Shown here in pieces: positions 23,430 through 34,763 of a stretch of DNA of 56,729 nt; the stretch's first letter is position 1, and each line of letters begins with the position of its first letter. Location of the stretch: contig NW_003546402.1 in assembly GCF_000090795.2 (NCBI RefSeq), forward strand, positions 60,853 to 117,581, written 5' to 3'. The notes beneath the pieces are model-generated. The model did not search any database. It saw only the letters and a program-made list of their open reading frames with translations, and was not told the DNA's origin. The translations under genes and the position numbers were made by a program. Source of the stretch: Amphimedon queenslandica (Eukaryota; Porifera; Demospongiae; Haplosclerida; Niphatidae).

Positions 23430-25992
23430 TCTTATTTTTAATTAATAGGATCTTAATGTTGAGTATGTTATTAAAGTTGCAGCTACTGCCATCATTCCAA
23501 AGTTCATTGCTTCAACCAAAGTAAGTCATCAACAACAACAGCAACAATAATAGTAGCTGCAGTGGTTACATGGTTATTAATTATTATGGTTTTTTATTAT
23601 TAGAGGATAGAGACTGATGAGAATGCCAAGGCTCCAGAAAAAGAGGAAGTATCCTTAGACAAGATTGAATCCTGCAGGCAATCCCTCTTTACTTTAGCAG
23701 CAGAATCAACTATAACACCAGGTAGACACCACTCTACCCTACATTAATTTATTAATTATTAGATCAATTAATAATGCATCCTCTCTCATTTGAGAAAGAT
23801 GATGACTCAAATGGACACATTGACTTTATAACTGCATCCTCAGTATGTTAGTTAATTAACCATTATTAATAACCACTTAATAACTGCAACCATTATTGTC
23901 ACTTACTTGTATAATTGTTTTTTTTATTTTTTAGAATTTAAGAGCCCTCGTGTATAATATAGAGACTGTTGATCGTTTTAAAACTAAGTTGATAGCCGGA
24001 AGGATTGTACCAGCCATAGCAACCACCACAGCTACTGTTGCTGGACTTGTGAGTTTTTCATTCATTCTATTTAGATTTATTTATATTAAATATAAGCTGT
24101 ATTTTTGAGATGCACGTAGTAACTAAATTTTGAGCTATATGAGCAATGCTTTTGTAAACCCTAGAATTTACATTATTTTATTTCAGTTTATTAATTTAAT
24201 CTCAAAAAATTTCAATAATATTAATAGTTATTATTATTATTTTTAATCATTATTATCATCAGCATCATATTATTATCATCAGGTTAGTCTTGAGCTGATT
24301 AAGGTTGCTATGTCTCCTCCCCAAACTATTGATAAATTTAAGAATGCTTTCATGAATCTGGCACTGCCTGAACTTCCACTGATATTATCAGAGCCAGCTC
24401 CTTGTACTAGAACAAGCATCAGGTAACATACTGTGGATAGTAGTATAGATATTGTAATATGTATAATATGAATAACAATAAATGAATTGGTAGCATTAAA
24501 TATAGCAGTATTTAGTAATGGGCTATATTGCACAGTGCAAAATTATTGATGGCTGTAATTTTGCAAAATTAAATCCTCAAAATAGATTTTTAGGCAAATT
24601 TGCAAAATTTGCAGCCCTTGTTTCTATGGGTTAAAATCACTTTTAATAGTGCCTGCTACTGTAAATCTGGTTTATTTTGCAAGTGATGGTAATTTTTGTA
24701 TAGCAATGAGGCATACTAAAATTAGAATTGCTAATATTCCCTTTTCACCTATTAATATATTGGGATGAATAGGCAGCATATGAAAATTTCCAACATCTAA
24801 TTTTTTCAATCTGTATTTTATAACCATTGAATATTATCCAATTTATAGTAATATCAGATTTAAATTGGTACATTGCCTAAAATTAACTTTTATTAATTTA
24901 TTAAAATTAACGCACAGCTCAATTTCAATAGTATGTATAGTTAATCATAATGTGCTGCAGTTTAATGTGTTGTACTATTGACTTCAATTGCTATTGTCTC
25001 TTGTAGTGATGGAGTGTCTTATACTTTGTGGACAAGATGGGAAATAAATGGTAGTCCTGAAATGACACTGAAAGAGTTCATACAGGCAGTGAAGGCAAGC
25101 TAAAAATGAATGATAATTTGCATGTGAAGTGTACATCAGGGTTCCCATAGAATTTTGACATTAGTGCTCATGCAACTTCTTGTCCGTGGATTAATTTTCA
25201 AGTTGCTAAAAAATTGGGCCATAGGGTATCTTGATAAAACTCACAATGAGAAAATTCTCCGTTTTAATAATATTTTCCAATGCATATTTATGTCCTTATG
25301 TTGTGTATCAGCTTTGAACTGATTCCGATCAAGTTAAAATAAAAAAAAATTTTTTCAGTTAAAGTTGTTTGAAAATTGGACAGTACAGGGACTTTGGCCA
25401 AAATTCATTAATTTTTTCTGATGCATATACATGTACATGTACTTATGTTGTGTCGAAGTTCTGAACTGATTCTGATCAAAATAGATTTTTCATTACTTTT
25501 TAAAGTTGCTCCAAATGCCATGTAGTACTGTATTGTAGCACTTATCAGCTCATGAAGCTCATGCTGTTTAGCTCACTTAGCATGTTTTGTGGGAAATTCT
25601 GGTGTACATGCATATGTCTTTTTACCTTTCTTTTCTTCCTCTTTTTCTTTTTCCATTAGTTGCAGTACAATGTTGATGTCAGCATGGTTGTGTTAGGTGT
25701 TAAAATGATATATGTTCCTTTATTACCAGGACATAAAAAGAGACTAACACAAACGTAAGATATATCAGTTTTGATGTGAAACAGTATTAATATCAGTGTT
25801 AATATCAATAAGTATTTATGTCTGTGATAATATCAGAGTCAGTTTTCTATTATTGTTAATATTTTGTCTTATTTTTGTAATAGGATGAAATCTCTTCTTG
25901 CTAAATCAGTTTCTGCTCAGTCTACTTATGTTGATTTGACGTTATCTTTTAATAATGATTTACCAGGACCTCCTGTTAGATATTATTTTTAA
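14586..25992 (+). CDS. UBA6: UBA6-type ubiquitin-activating enzyme E1
   Basis: This E1 adenylates ubiquitin (UBA6 also FAT10 in vertebrates) and loads it on E2s. Exons: 14586-14659, 14707-14801, 14848-14876, 14921-15015, 15072-15267, 15355-15477, 15583-15709, 15763-15869, 16285-16427, 16488-16548, 16649-16795, 16927-16985, 17487-17568, 17609-17767, 17874-17922, 17974-18003, 18047-gap, then 22729-22809, 22915-23049, 23099-23150, 23199-23262, 23321-23390, 23449-23520, 23604-23721, 23763-23842, 23935-24048, 24283-24422, 25007-25094, 25660-25754, 25884-25992. All phases agree. Visible motifs: SRQRYVLGD and GLGGLGVEI (inactive adenylation half), [12 protein letters not shown] and [15 protein letters not shown] (active ATP-binding half), [16 protein letters not shown], and a C-terminal ubiquitin-fold domain ending GPPVRYYF. 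The catalytic-cysteine segment expected after YNDKF is not seen and should lie in the gap. AATAAA at 26053-26058. Confidence 0.93.
15282..15336 (+). repeat. GA-rich microsatellite in UBA6 intron
   Basis: (GA)n/(GGGA)n tract just upstream of exon 6; a similar GAGGGAGG tract occupies 17773-17845 in a later intron. Confidence 0.9.
16004..16083. repeat. Long (ACATGT)n palindromic microsatellite
   Basis: About 80 bp of the self-complementary hexamer, with ATGT slippage, in a UBA6 intron. Confidence 0.9.
16814..16885. repeat. (AAT)n microsatellite
   Basis: About 24 AAT units in a UBA6 intron. Shorter tracts of the same kind occur at 23402-23430 and 26008-26035. Confidence 0.95.
18088..18353. other. 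Assembly gap (266 N) inside UBA6
   Basis: Unknown bases. The upstream exon is cut in the codons after VYNDKF. UBA6 homologues continue here with the crossover loop and the catalytic-cysteine exon(s), which I do not see downstream, so they probably lie in this gap. Confidence 0.95.
18354..18576. mobile_element. Foldback/MITE element adjoining the gap
   Basis: Left arm TACCGGCCATGGTAATAA... (18354-18411) and right arm (18519-18576) are near-perfect reverse complements over about 55 bp, sharing AAAGCAAATTTAG and TAATTTATTTCCAAATG. The left edge runs into the gap, so no target duplication can be read. Repeats such as this could have caused the assembly break. Confidence 0.75.
18611..18981. mobile_element. 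Non-autonomous hAT element, 355 bp, perfect 8-bp TSD
   Basis: Element 18619-18973 has TIR TAGGGATGAGCCTATTATTC at the left and the complement of TAGGGTTGAGCCTATTATTC at the right. It is flanked by identical 8-bp copies GCCATCAA (18611-18618, 18974-18981). Internally it is made of repeated GGAATAAT words and has no coding capacity. Lies in the large UBA6 intron. Confidence 0.85.
19201..19510. repeat. Dispersed repeat with CAGTCCTGATAC words, copy 1
   Basis: Words such as GGATTTTGGGCAATCAGTCCTGATACAATGG recur in variant form at 20690-20960 and 52560-52710. Non-coding and degenerate. Confidence 0.5.
19888..20314 (-). CDS. Possible small secreted repeat protein, 89 aa, nested in UBA6 intron
   Basis: Unrecognised. 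Four short exons fit perfectly in phase on the minus strand: 20314-20269, 20214-20157, 20107-20021, 19966-19888 (stop TAA). Introns are 54, 49 and 54 bp with GT..AG ends, and the sum is 90 codons. Exon 1 encodes a compact signal-peptide-like start ([15 protein letters not shown]). Exons 2-4 each encode one copy of a repeat: AKLVKLF...[26 protein letters not shown]...[31 protein letters not shown]. Upstream lies a CRE/E-box-like cluster (TGACGTATCAGCGTCACGTG). Acceptors lack strong pyrimidine tracts. It could be a real small secreted peptide gene or a fossil. Function unknown. Confidence 0.5.
20335..20372 (-). promoter_or_regulatory. CRE/E-box cluster upstream of the nested small gene
   Basis: TGACGTATCAGCGTCACGTG contains a TGACGT half-CRE, a second GACGC/GCGTC element and a CACGTG E-box, about 20-50 bp upstream of the ATG at 20314. 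It is the only such cluster seen in this intron. Confidence 0.4.
21640..21887. mobile_element. MITE-like hairpin, arms TATATGTGACC
   Basis: The left arm TATATGTGACCAAAACTGAC...TACCTTATGT and right arm (reverse complement TATATGTGACCATAATTGAC...TACCTTATGT) form an inverted repeat of about 36 bp with a few mismatches. Non-coding, in the large UBA6 intron. Confidence 0.75.
21960..22680 (-). pseudogene. Decayed retrotransposon polymerase C-terminal fragment
   Basis: Read across frames, the minus strand gives ordered matches to the C-terminal part of reverse-transcriptase proteins common in sponge and cnidarian genomes (my recall): [54 protein letters not shown], then [14 protein letters not shown] and a final [14 protein letters not shown]. 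Several frameshifts and stops show it is long dead. Confidence 0.6.
24530..24625. repeat. Partial copy of the GCAAAATT/AATTTTGC palindromic family
   Basis: A short inverted repeat (GGCTGTAATTTTGCAAAATT ... AATTTGCAAAATTTGCAGCC) in the UBA6 intron before the ubiquitin-fold exons. Confidence 0.5.
25095..25659 (+). other. UBA6 GC-AG intron
   Basis: The exon ends GCAGTGAAG and the intron begins GCAAGC, a GC donor. It ends CCATTAG, or 6 nt later at TTGCAG in the same phase. Family alignment favours the first acceptor because it keeps the LQ pair. It contains a dispersed AT-rich repeat also found near 34495-34700 and 37345-37800. Confidence 0.75.
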
Positions 25993-26407
25993 ATTAATAA
26001 TAACTTATTATTATTATTATTATTATTATTATTGTGCAAGTAAAATAGTATTAATAAATATTGTTGTGTTTTTTAGTATGCAATTTCTATTATATAAAAT
26101 TGTATCTGTAATGAAAATTAGAATGTTAACTTGTTCATAATGACACATACAACCAGTTGATGAGAGTGTAAAGAAAATCACAAATGATTATACAATATCT
26201 AGCATATACAGTAAATACATTAATAAAAGCAGTTGCATGGACTTTCTAATGCAAAATAACAGAGATATGAATTAATTTATATTACCTCTTGATTTAAAAA
26301 CTTGATGACCCGTATCTTTTACCTTAAACTTGAATATTTTCACATTATGCATTAAATGCAGCAATTACTACAGTATGTGTGCATTAAGGATGTGTATTTT
26401 AATGTCA

Positions 26408-29354
26408 TTAACATGATGTATAATCATCAACAGTAAATTCTTCATAAACAGTTGGTTCATCAACAGCAGATGTTTCATCAACAACAACAACTGGTTTGTG
26501 TTTGTCATCGGCAGGCAGACACTCCTCATAAAGTACTACTTTCTTCTTATTATTTACTTCATGAAGACCATATGATTCACATTCTTGCATTGACATCTCT
26601 TCAACAATTCTATAAATATACATGAATATAATGCCAAAATTATTAATAATACAAACCTATTTTCCTCTTTAGTAGTTGATTTATTTGCTTTTGGTGCAAT
26701 GACAGGGTATATAAATCTTTAGAAAATAATATGTAAGTTTGATTTTAAACTAATAATCATTGTTTCATACTTCACAAAGCAGTAGATATGAACAACAAGA
26801 CTGATGGTTAATAGAATCATCAATATAGCTACAAAAGTCCCCAACCCAATAGCAACACCACCATCATTGAATCTAGCTATTAAAAGTTTCATTCATCACA
26901 ATTATTATAATTATGTATCTACCTCCAAATTCTACAACAATGGGATCACTAAAGGGACCTCTTCCAACAGAATTAACAGCAGCTACACTGATGTTATATA
27001 CTTCACCAAAAACAAGCTCATTTACATATATATTTTCAATAAGTACATTATATTCAATGAATCTACCAGTGAGTTGAGAGCAATTAATCTCATTCCACAT
27101 AATCCTATTAGTGTTTGGATTAACATGAAGAGATGTGGGTACACCTACAAGAACTAGTTAAGAAATGATCTCAAAATAATAACAATATAATTATCTTGTA
27201 CTTGATACTGACGTTTTAGCTGATATAACACTTGACTTTGATGCTCCTAGTACATTACCAGCTCTCACTGTGATGGTATAGTTCATACCACTGTACAGAC
27301 CTATTAAAGTATAACTGTATGTTGTAGTGGACTGATCAGGAGCAACAGAAACTGTCTCATTCACTGATAATAACTGGGGACAAGATGGAGTATAGGAGAT
27401 GGTGTAGTATGTTACATAGTTATCACTACTGGGAATAGTCCAGTTCACTGTAATACCAGTGGTTGAGACATTAGATACTGAGAAACTACTTACTGGACTA
27501 GGAACTACAATAACAGATATCAATTAAACTCTCTCAATGAAAATAACTCACCATCAAATCTTAACACTGTTATTGTACTATTAACTGAAGGAAGATCTAT
27601 ATATGAGTACACACTGATGGTATAGGTACTCATTGGTGGGAGATTTGTTAGTAAATTTTCATCTCACTGGTAGATACTACATTCCTGGTTACACCTCCAG
27701 TAGTATACTCAATCACATATCCATTAGTCTCTGATGAATTGGTCCAGTTCACTTTGATACTAGTAGCATTTAATATAAACCCTTTCACATTATTTGGAGG
27801 ACCACTAGGAGCTAAAAAAGATACAAGTGTATCTACTATTGATTAAAGTATAATCATACCATGTAATATCATAGATTGATGATAGTTGACTCCTCCAAGC
27901 ATTGCAATACAGGTAACGTTTACTGACACTCCCAGTGGATCAGGATAAACCAGTAATGTGTTGTTATATGTCAGGACATCAATTGATGAATACTTTGAGT
28001 TTTTCTTCATTACTCCATTCACTAACCAGTGAACATCAGTTGAAGGATTTATATCAGTAGTTGTGAGACAATCAATACGATATTGAGTGTAGTTGAGTTG
28101 TGTAATGAATGAGACTAGTGTCCAGTTGATTGAATTAATAACTAAAATACATCAACAATGTTAAAGGTGCAGTAGCAATACCTGGTAAGGTCTGTACACT
28201 GATCGTGCTAGCAGGTCCCAGTAATTGTTGATAGGCTCTGACTGTGATGCTATAAGCTGTTCCTCCTCTCAGTCCATTCAGTGTGATTGCATTATTACTA
28301 CTTCCCTCCACCTGTACTGTCTGCACAGTGTCTGTGTCACTAGTGACATTGACTACATATCCATCAGCATCAGATGAATCAAGTGCAGTCCAACTGACAG
28401 TGATAGTGTTGATTGTCTTGTTGACCTCAGTAAGAGAAGAGGGAGCAGTTGCTGGTACTAATAAATTAACGTGAGTGATAATAATTACTTACAAATGCTC
28501 TATACCTCTTAAGATTAAAGTACGTGTTCTATTATCACCATCACTGGGATTACCCAGTACACACTGATATTTTTGATCTCCAGTGGTTGATTGACTGATT
28601 GATACACTACTGACAGTCATTCCATCCCATGTGATAGTAATGGTATGTCTTACTTTGTTGGTACTACTATCTAACTCAGTACCACTAGGACAAGGGGAAT
28701 TACTACATTGGTCATTACATCGAGTGTAGCTAGCCAGTGCAGTACTATCAATGCTCATACCAATATCATACTGATGGAATCCAATTTTAATACAATTCAG
28801 TTCGTATTCCTGAGGATATGCTGTCATATCAGGACCAGCAATAGTAAATGACTCTATTTGTGAAAATCCTACAAATAAAAATTATTGGCAGTGTTTAATT
28901 AGTCTCCTCTTACTGAATATATTAGCAAAGATGGTGTTAGTGTTAGAATCTGAACAATCAGTGGGTAGACAACACTTATACCAGCCATCACCAGATTGCT
29001 CAAGAAAGCTCGGATATTTTATATGAAGATTGAGATTAGCACCTGATGACCCAACAGTACATTGAACATTGGAATTATTTCCAGGACAGGGAACTGTTCC
29101 ATTAGGACCAATCCATTGTCCACCATCCAGAGTAGCACCAGGTAATACACACTCTATAGGAGTTGGTCTGATGTTATGATCTTGAAAATATGATCCATTA
29201 GGATAACAGTTTCCATCATGCATCAGGTAGATACCTATAAAAACCTATACAGTTGTTATACACATCCAGTGTCTTAATTACCTGAGGAAGATGGACATTG
29301 ACTAATAACTTCACTGAAACTCAACAAGAAGACAACTGCTGTGAACAACAACAT
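26408..29354 (-). CDS. Ig/fibronectin-III single-pass receptor-like protein (one frameshift)
   Basis: Exons: 29354-29282 (signal peptide MLLFTAVVFLLSFSEVIS), 29234-28914, 28868-28506 (cysteine-containing, Ig-like), 28457-28182 (FN3), 28141-27860 (Ig-like), 27811-27552 (FN3), 27504-27202 (FN3), 27144-26923 (FN3), about 26877-26771 (transmembrane, VAIGLGTFVAILMILLTISL), about 26717-26657, and 26609-26408 (tail). Extracellular exons are symmetrical 1-1 phase modules. The tail has spaced tyrosines (VLYEEC, TVYEEF, DDYTSC), resembling phosphotyrosine docking sites. Exon 27811-27552 is 260 nt where its paralogue has 261: a 1-bp deletion near 27672 breaks the frame. That could be a sequencing error, a null allele or decay. 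A likely cell-surface receptor or adhesion protein; ligand unknown. A truncated paralogue lies at 49904-52204. Confidence 0.75.
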
Positions 29355-29373
29355 TTTTCTGTCCAACAATAAA

Positions 29374-29392
29374 AAATTGACCTTATATAGCC
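29374..29392 (-). promoter_or_regulatory. TATA box of the FN3 receptor-like gene
   Basis: CTATATAAGG (29390-29381) lies 27-36 bp upstream of the ATG at 29354, which would leave an extremely short 5' leader. Confidence 0.5.
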
Positions 29393-30704
29393 AATTCATA
29401 ATTGCTTCCTTTTTGTATAAAAATATACCCTAATACTGATACTCTATACAGACCTGTAGCAGTATTTAAAATCATGACCATACAATCTGTCCAATATGTA
29501 TTTGATGCCCACATCTACTAACTGATGTGCTTTACATATTAATTTGAGATAACTTATGCGAAAAGGGAAAGAGAGGGAAAAGACAAAGAAATTAAAGTAA
29601 GTGGTTTAAAGTAAATCAAAACATGAAAAGGAAATTAGTGCAAAACAAGGGAAATGTTGCATTAAAGAGGCTGAGGAATCATTATGGTATTTTATAATAC
29701 CTCTTACATTATGTACAGCAGTTGAGAAGAGAGGCTGTCATCAAGATGTCAATGACCTATGCAAATGTGGACTTTTGGTTGGCTTTATAATGACACAATA
29801 TAGCCAACATAGCTTGCTTTGTTGGCCTCATTTATGCAAAATATTTATGCAAGGTATAGGTCCCTTAAAGGTACAAGAAGCTTTCCAAGTAAAAAAGTAC
29901 TAATTGAATAATAAAGTACTATATCATACTGGTACTCCAGAGATAGCTGGAAATATTTTTCAGTAGATTAGAACATTATTTTCATGAAGAAAATATGAGC
30001 AAAATTTTTTAAATATGACTTGATAGAGTTATACTGACTTGAATTTCATCCTTATTAATAGGTTTATCAGGCTCATCAGCTACAGTAGCTTCATGAACGT
30101 TCCAGTTATACATAATCACTAACTATACTCCCCAGTGCTCCATTAAAACATACTTCAACTCTTCATTCATATTGTGTTGACCCATCAGTCAATCTGACAT
30201 ACAGTAGTACAATTAGAGTGAACTACACCATGTTGACACACTACTGCAGCATCATCATAATGAGGGCAAGTGACTGTATTCAATCAATCCATTGATAGCT
30301 TAGGACAGTCTTATAATGATAATTCATTACCAGTATACAGTTTATATCTTTTACATATAAAAATGAATATTATATCCTTTTTATTTGTTTCTTTGTCGTC
30401 CTCTTTGCCTTTGGGGGGGGGTAATTATTATTGTATTTTCCCTTTAATGCTTTCAGTCATATTTGTATACCATAAAGTTTTCTCTGTATAATTCAAGATA
30501 ATTTGTCTCAGTCTAATACCATCACATGCCAACACTCAATTTCTTTGCCTCTCTTTTTGTAACTCCTACATTTCCCTCTTCCGATCATTTAAAGGCAACT
30601 AAATTAAAACTATTTAATAAGAAAGATAGAACTACTACACATACAATCAATGTGAAAATTACAAACTTGAATAATTAAAACAGTGAAATTAATGTCATAT
30701 TATA
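29393..30704. other. Intergenic region, nothing recognised
   Basis: AT-rich sequence between the divergent 5' end of the FN3 gene and the 3' end of the kinase-like gene. No coding, RNA or clear repeat signal seen. Confidence 0.5.
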
Positions 30705-32264
30705 TTATATGTCATACAATTTGCGAAGAACATCTTCAAGTGTCTCACCCGCTCCTTGTTGAAATGATTGGAAGAAGATATCATTCCATTTTCCTTCTTT
30801 AATTAAATGTGACACAAATTCACACTTTTGAATTTCCTCTCGTATCTCCTCATACTTTTTATTGTGTTTGTCACCTGCAGGATCTAGTACATTAACTATT
30901 AACCATCCCAGTTGCATGTAGTCAGTATTCCCATCATGAGGCAAATGCTGAGCTTTGTACATGCAACTGTTTGCACCTGAAAATGATGGATGACATTATT
31001 CAGCAGGAGTACAGGTATCCAAATCAATTAATATCGCTTCGTACTCACTATAAAAGCACATGTTTGGTAATCTGAGGTCATTGTGTCTCAAACCACAAGA
31101 ATGTAACTCTTCAAGAGCTTCTTTAATTGACAGCAGCAAATACTTTAAGCATTCAGAAGCCTCAACAATACTCAAAGGTCCGTATGGTACTTTCTTGTAA
31201 GAGTAAATGACGTAAGGATATTCCTTGACAAGTTGTCAATGAATAAATTTTGTAGGAGAAGAAGACATATCACTAGTTACCTTGAAGAGATTTTTTTCCT
31301 CCGGATCATACAAAACTTGGTAGATGTTTTGTTCCGCAAGTTCAGATGTAAATTAAAACATTACATGCCTTACAGATGGTATAGGCTTACAACTGGGTAG
31401 TTTCAAAAATGCTAGATCTGATGCTTCTATTTCGATTAAAGTTTCTGATACATCAGTCGGCAAATCAGGTAGGTTACTTGTTTGCTGTATATATATGTCA
31501 TTAATAGCTTTCAAGCCTTCTTCAATGTCCTCATAACAGGTCAAACTAACCCAAAACTTAAGATCTTTCCACTCTACACTGACTTTAACAATTACACCAG
31601 CTGACTGAATACTAGGTAATGTGAAACAGGTAAAATAGTTAAATGATTTATTCCTACATTTCAGAAGCCGAATCACATTCGCCACCCCAATAATCGATTT
31701 ATAAATGGTGAATTCCATGATCGGTGATGATAAAACTTCAAAAGTAGTAATTAACTTTTTGTGATTGTGAGAATAAAGTACGATATCAGGCCTCTCTAAT
31801 GTGTTAGATAACAGAGTAGGTAGCTCATTTACTTTGAGGATAGCTTTATCAATTTCGTATTGATCATCCTGTGTGTCCGACAAATGCCACAACAGGACTT
31901 CTTTTGCATACCCTTCACTTCGTCTTGTTGCCTTTATTTGGTCAATTTTGTCTTCTTTCACTTCTTCAAGCTGTCCCGGCCCTTCTTCAGATTCTTCGTC
32001 TCCTTGAAATAACTTGTCACATGCTGGTGACAAACCTACCTTAGACCCTACAGCTTTCAGAGTGCACTTATTGTCTTCCTCAATACCGTAATCAGCATGT
32101 GAATAACTTTCAGATGACCACTCAAGATCAAAATAGGCTGTATTACGCACTCCATAACATCTTGCCAGAGCAGTAGCACTGGGGGGCCTAGGAAGTTTAC
32201 TGTGAGAAATGTAACTGTGAGGCGAAGTGTCTAATTTTCTTTCACGAACTGATCGTGCAGCCAT
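30705..32264 (-). pseudogene. Divergent protein-kinase-like gene with three stops or short introns
   Basis: One reading frame of 520 codons runs from the ATG at 32264 to the TAA at 30707-30705, broken only by TAA 31355-31353, TGA 31238-31236 and TAA 30998-30996. The N-terminal 300 residues are unrecognised (MAARSVRERKLDTSPHSYIS start, acidic middle). The C-terminal part is kinase-like: VIYSYKKVPYGPLS hinge region, catalytic loop HNDLRLPN, metal-binding equivalent AILIDLD, and YMQLGWLIVNVLDP. Each stop lies in a GT..AG-bounded segment whose length is a multiple of three (31373-31299, 31280-31224, 31048-30977), so short introns are possible; but the last one would remove the DLD motif. Either a compact intron-containing gene or a recent pseudogene. 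Confidence 0.6.
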
Positions 32265-32439
32265 CACAGGAGGAAATTCAAAAAGGATAAAACTCGGCTC
32301 AAGGCAACTTTCAACTTTGCTTTTGTGAGTTTTATGACTTTTATCTCAAGTCTCAACATGCAACTCAAGTGATCTCACGTGATGCCCCTACCGTATACCA
32401 GGGTTCGCTCATATTATGCAGATACTATATAGCCCCAAT

Positions 32440-33790
32440 ATACAGTATGCCTACCGTATACCATCATAGATAAATTTTCAAGTGGGTCTCGACATATATT
32501 TTGACTCAAAAAGCCAGACCTTTGTTTGATGGTATAGAGAATATATACCTCACAAGTTCCACAAATGAGCGCATTATATTTTGAATACAATTAGATCTAA
32601 ACTGAAATGTATTATTTTTATATTTACCTGTAATACGTAATCTAACTCTAGTTTCATGACTGAGCAAGATTAAATTCTTTTCTGCTTTAGAAAACCCTTC
32701 TTTGTTTTCAACTGAATCTTCCCATTCATCAAGAAATTGAATAAAATCTTGTTCTAACCACTATTACAATTATAGCTAGGTGTAATTATGCATATGTACA
32801 GCCAACAACCCACCTTTAACCTATGATCATTACCATGTCTGTATGGGTATATAGTGGGGTTTCTATATCTAGTGCCATTGGTATAATTACTGACATTGAG
32901 CATGTCAAAAAATCTATTAAACATAGATGCAAACAATGATGTTTCCGATGCTTCATCCTCCAGTACTAACATCAAAGCCATTGAAACGGAGTTACTCAGT
33001 ACCTACATTTCATTAAAATTGTGTAATAACGTGTACATTATACCCGTGATATTAGATCAACATGCATCTTAGAGAATGAATTTAAATAAATATGCTCGTG
33101 CTTTAATTTGTGAGCCATTGAAAGGCCTGATGCTTTTCCTTTATCTGACTCATACAATCTTTTCAGGTGATCCCAAGAAATATCCTTTCCCTTACGCTAA
33201 TAATATACAATGTATTTGACATGTTTAATTTAAGTCAATCACATACCCATAATGACCGTACTTTAGAATTCCAGCAGTTTAGAGTTGTTTTAATTAGATG
33301 TGGTGTGTCAGAAAAAAATAAATATACCTATTTATCAATGATTACAGCTAGTCTTAGAAATAATTACCTTTTCTCAGTAGCATATACAATCATTCTTCAC
33401 TTTATTTATGCACTTAGGTGATTGATCATGAATCTTCAAAAGACGGCGATTAATTGAAAGACCATCAAAAGTGACACCCATTACCTACAATATTTGTAAG
33501 GAATTTAAAAATAGATTTTAAAGTCTAAACACTGAATCCCAAAATAGTTTGTACAACAAGTCTCCAGACTCACTAGCACATGGAAGTAGAAGATATGGGA
33601 AGCGAAAACCAGATAATAGGCTCTTAATCATAAATACCATCATGGTTTTTGCAAGAGTGGGCATCTGTAGCACATCTCCTTTAGTGACTTGTGAGGCTGA
33701 GCCAACATTAACCAATTTTTTTGTCAGACTACCAATTTTTCATCAGGAGGCCAGAGACCAAGCACATCGTAATGAATTCTAACAGCACAT
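32440..33790 (-). pseudogene. Decayed P-element/THAP9-type transposase
   Basis: Ordered minus-strand fragments match the P-element transposase catalytic region: MVFMIKSLLSGFRFPYLLLP (33640-33580), MGVTFDGLSINRRLLKIHD (about 33480-33425, the CDGxxxNRR motif), ISWDHLKRLYESDKGK...AHKLKHEHIYLNSFSKMHVD (33180-33060), FNRFFDMLNVSNYTNG (about 32930), FLDEWEDSVENKEGFSKAEKN (about 32740-32680), and finally a frameshifted SFVELVRYIFSIPS / LSQNICRDPLENL pair (about 32580-32465). Several GT..AG introns may persist. Frameshifts and lack of a continuous frame indicate a dead copy. No THAP DNA-binding domain or P-type termini were located. Confidence 0.7.
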
Positions 33791-34763
33791 CTGAAACATC
33801 AATTATACAAGTACACGTACAGTAGAGGTTACTTTCACAAAACTGACAATCATAAGATTTCACTGATGTAGTCTACATTTTTCTCAAACTCTAGTATTGT
33901 ACTCTATGTATACTCGCAAAACAATAGTACATTTACAACCCAGCTATTACTAATATGCATACAAAATATTATATTTGCATACATTATACATGCATTGCGA
34001 TTATATATGCATAATATTATGCATGTATGTCACTTTATGGTCAAATAAATTTGTTGCGCTTGACCATCATTTCACATGTTGCTTATCTGTAAGCTCACAT
34101 TCAAATATATATTTGGAGTGAATTTTACATGTGCAGGAGATGATGAATTACAAAGGGTGCTTGAAGAGCAATGAAATAAAATATGTGACCAAATGGACAT
34201 GCAGACCAGTGCCACTGCTAAAGCTGGTAAATATGTATGGAGACTATGGACCTTTTAATCCTCTTTAAGTCTGATACCTAGCTCCAGTGTCTATATGCTT
34301 GTCATTCCACTACCACCCAGAGGGAGTTTAAATTAAATCTATCACGATCCTCCTTCACTTTACCAGTAGAGTCAGATCATGGGTTCTTAGCCACTAAGAC
34401 CTTGCTTTATATCCTAAGCTGAGAAGCCTAAATGATCAGCAACATAAGTATAAACATTTAAATTCTATATATACATGCATGCACAAGCAGTATACCAGGG
34501 TTTTCCACAGAATTGTAGCATAGTGGTCATGCAGCTTCTGTCAGTAGATTGTTAAGTAAGTTGCTCAAAAATTTGGCTAAGGACCAGAGTATTTCGACAA
34601 GAATCTTCCATTTTTAGTTTTTTTTCTGAAGCATATATTATGTTATGTCAGTTGTGTAGAAAATTTGAGAATTAACTGTCCATTCTCCATAATCTGGATG
34701 ATAATAATTGGTGTCACCAATGATATTTTTTAAACGATTATAGCAAAAGCTAATAATAAATTA
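33791..34763. other. Intergenic, AT-rich with TATGCATA words
   Basis: Contains TATGCAT palindromic words (33950-34025) and a partial copy of the repeat shared with the UBA6 GC-AG intron (about 34495-34700). No gene recognised. Confidence 0.5.
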
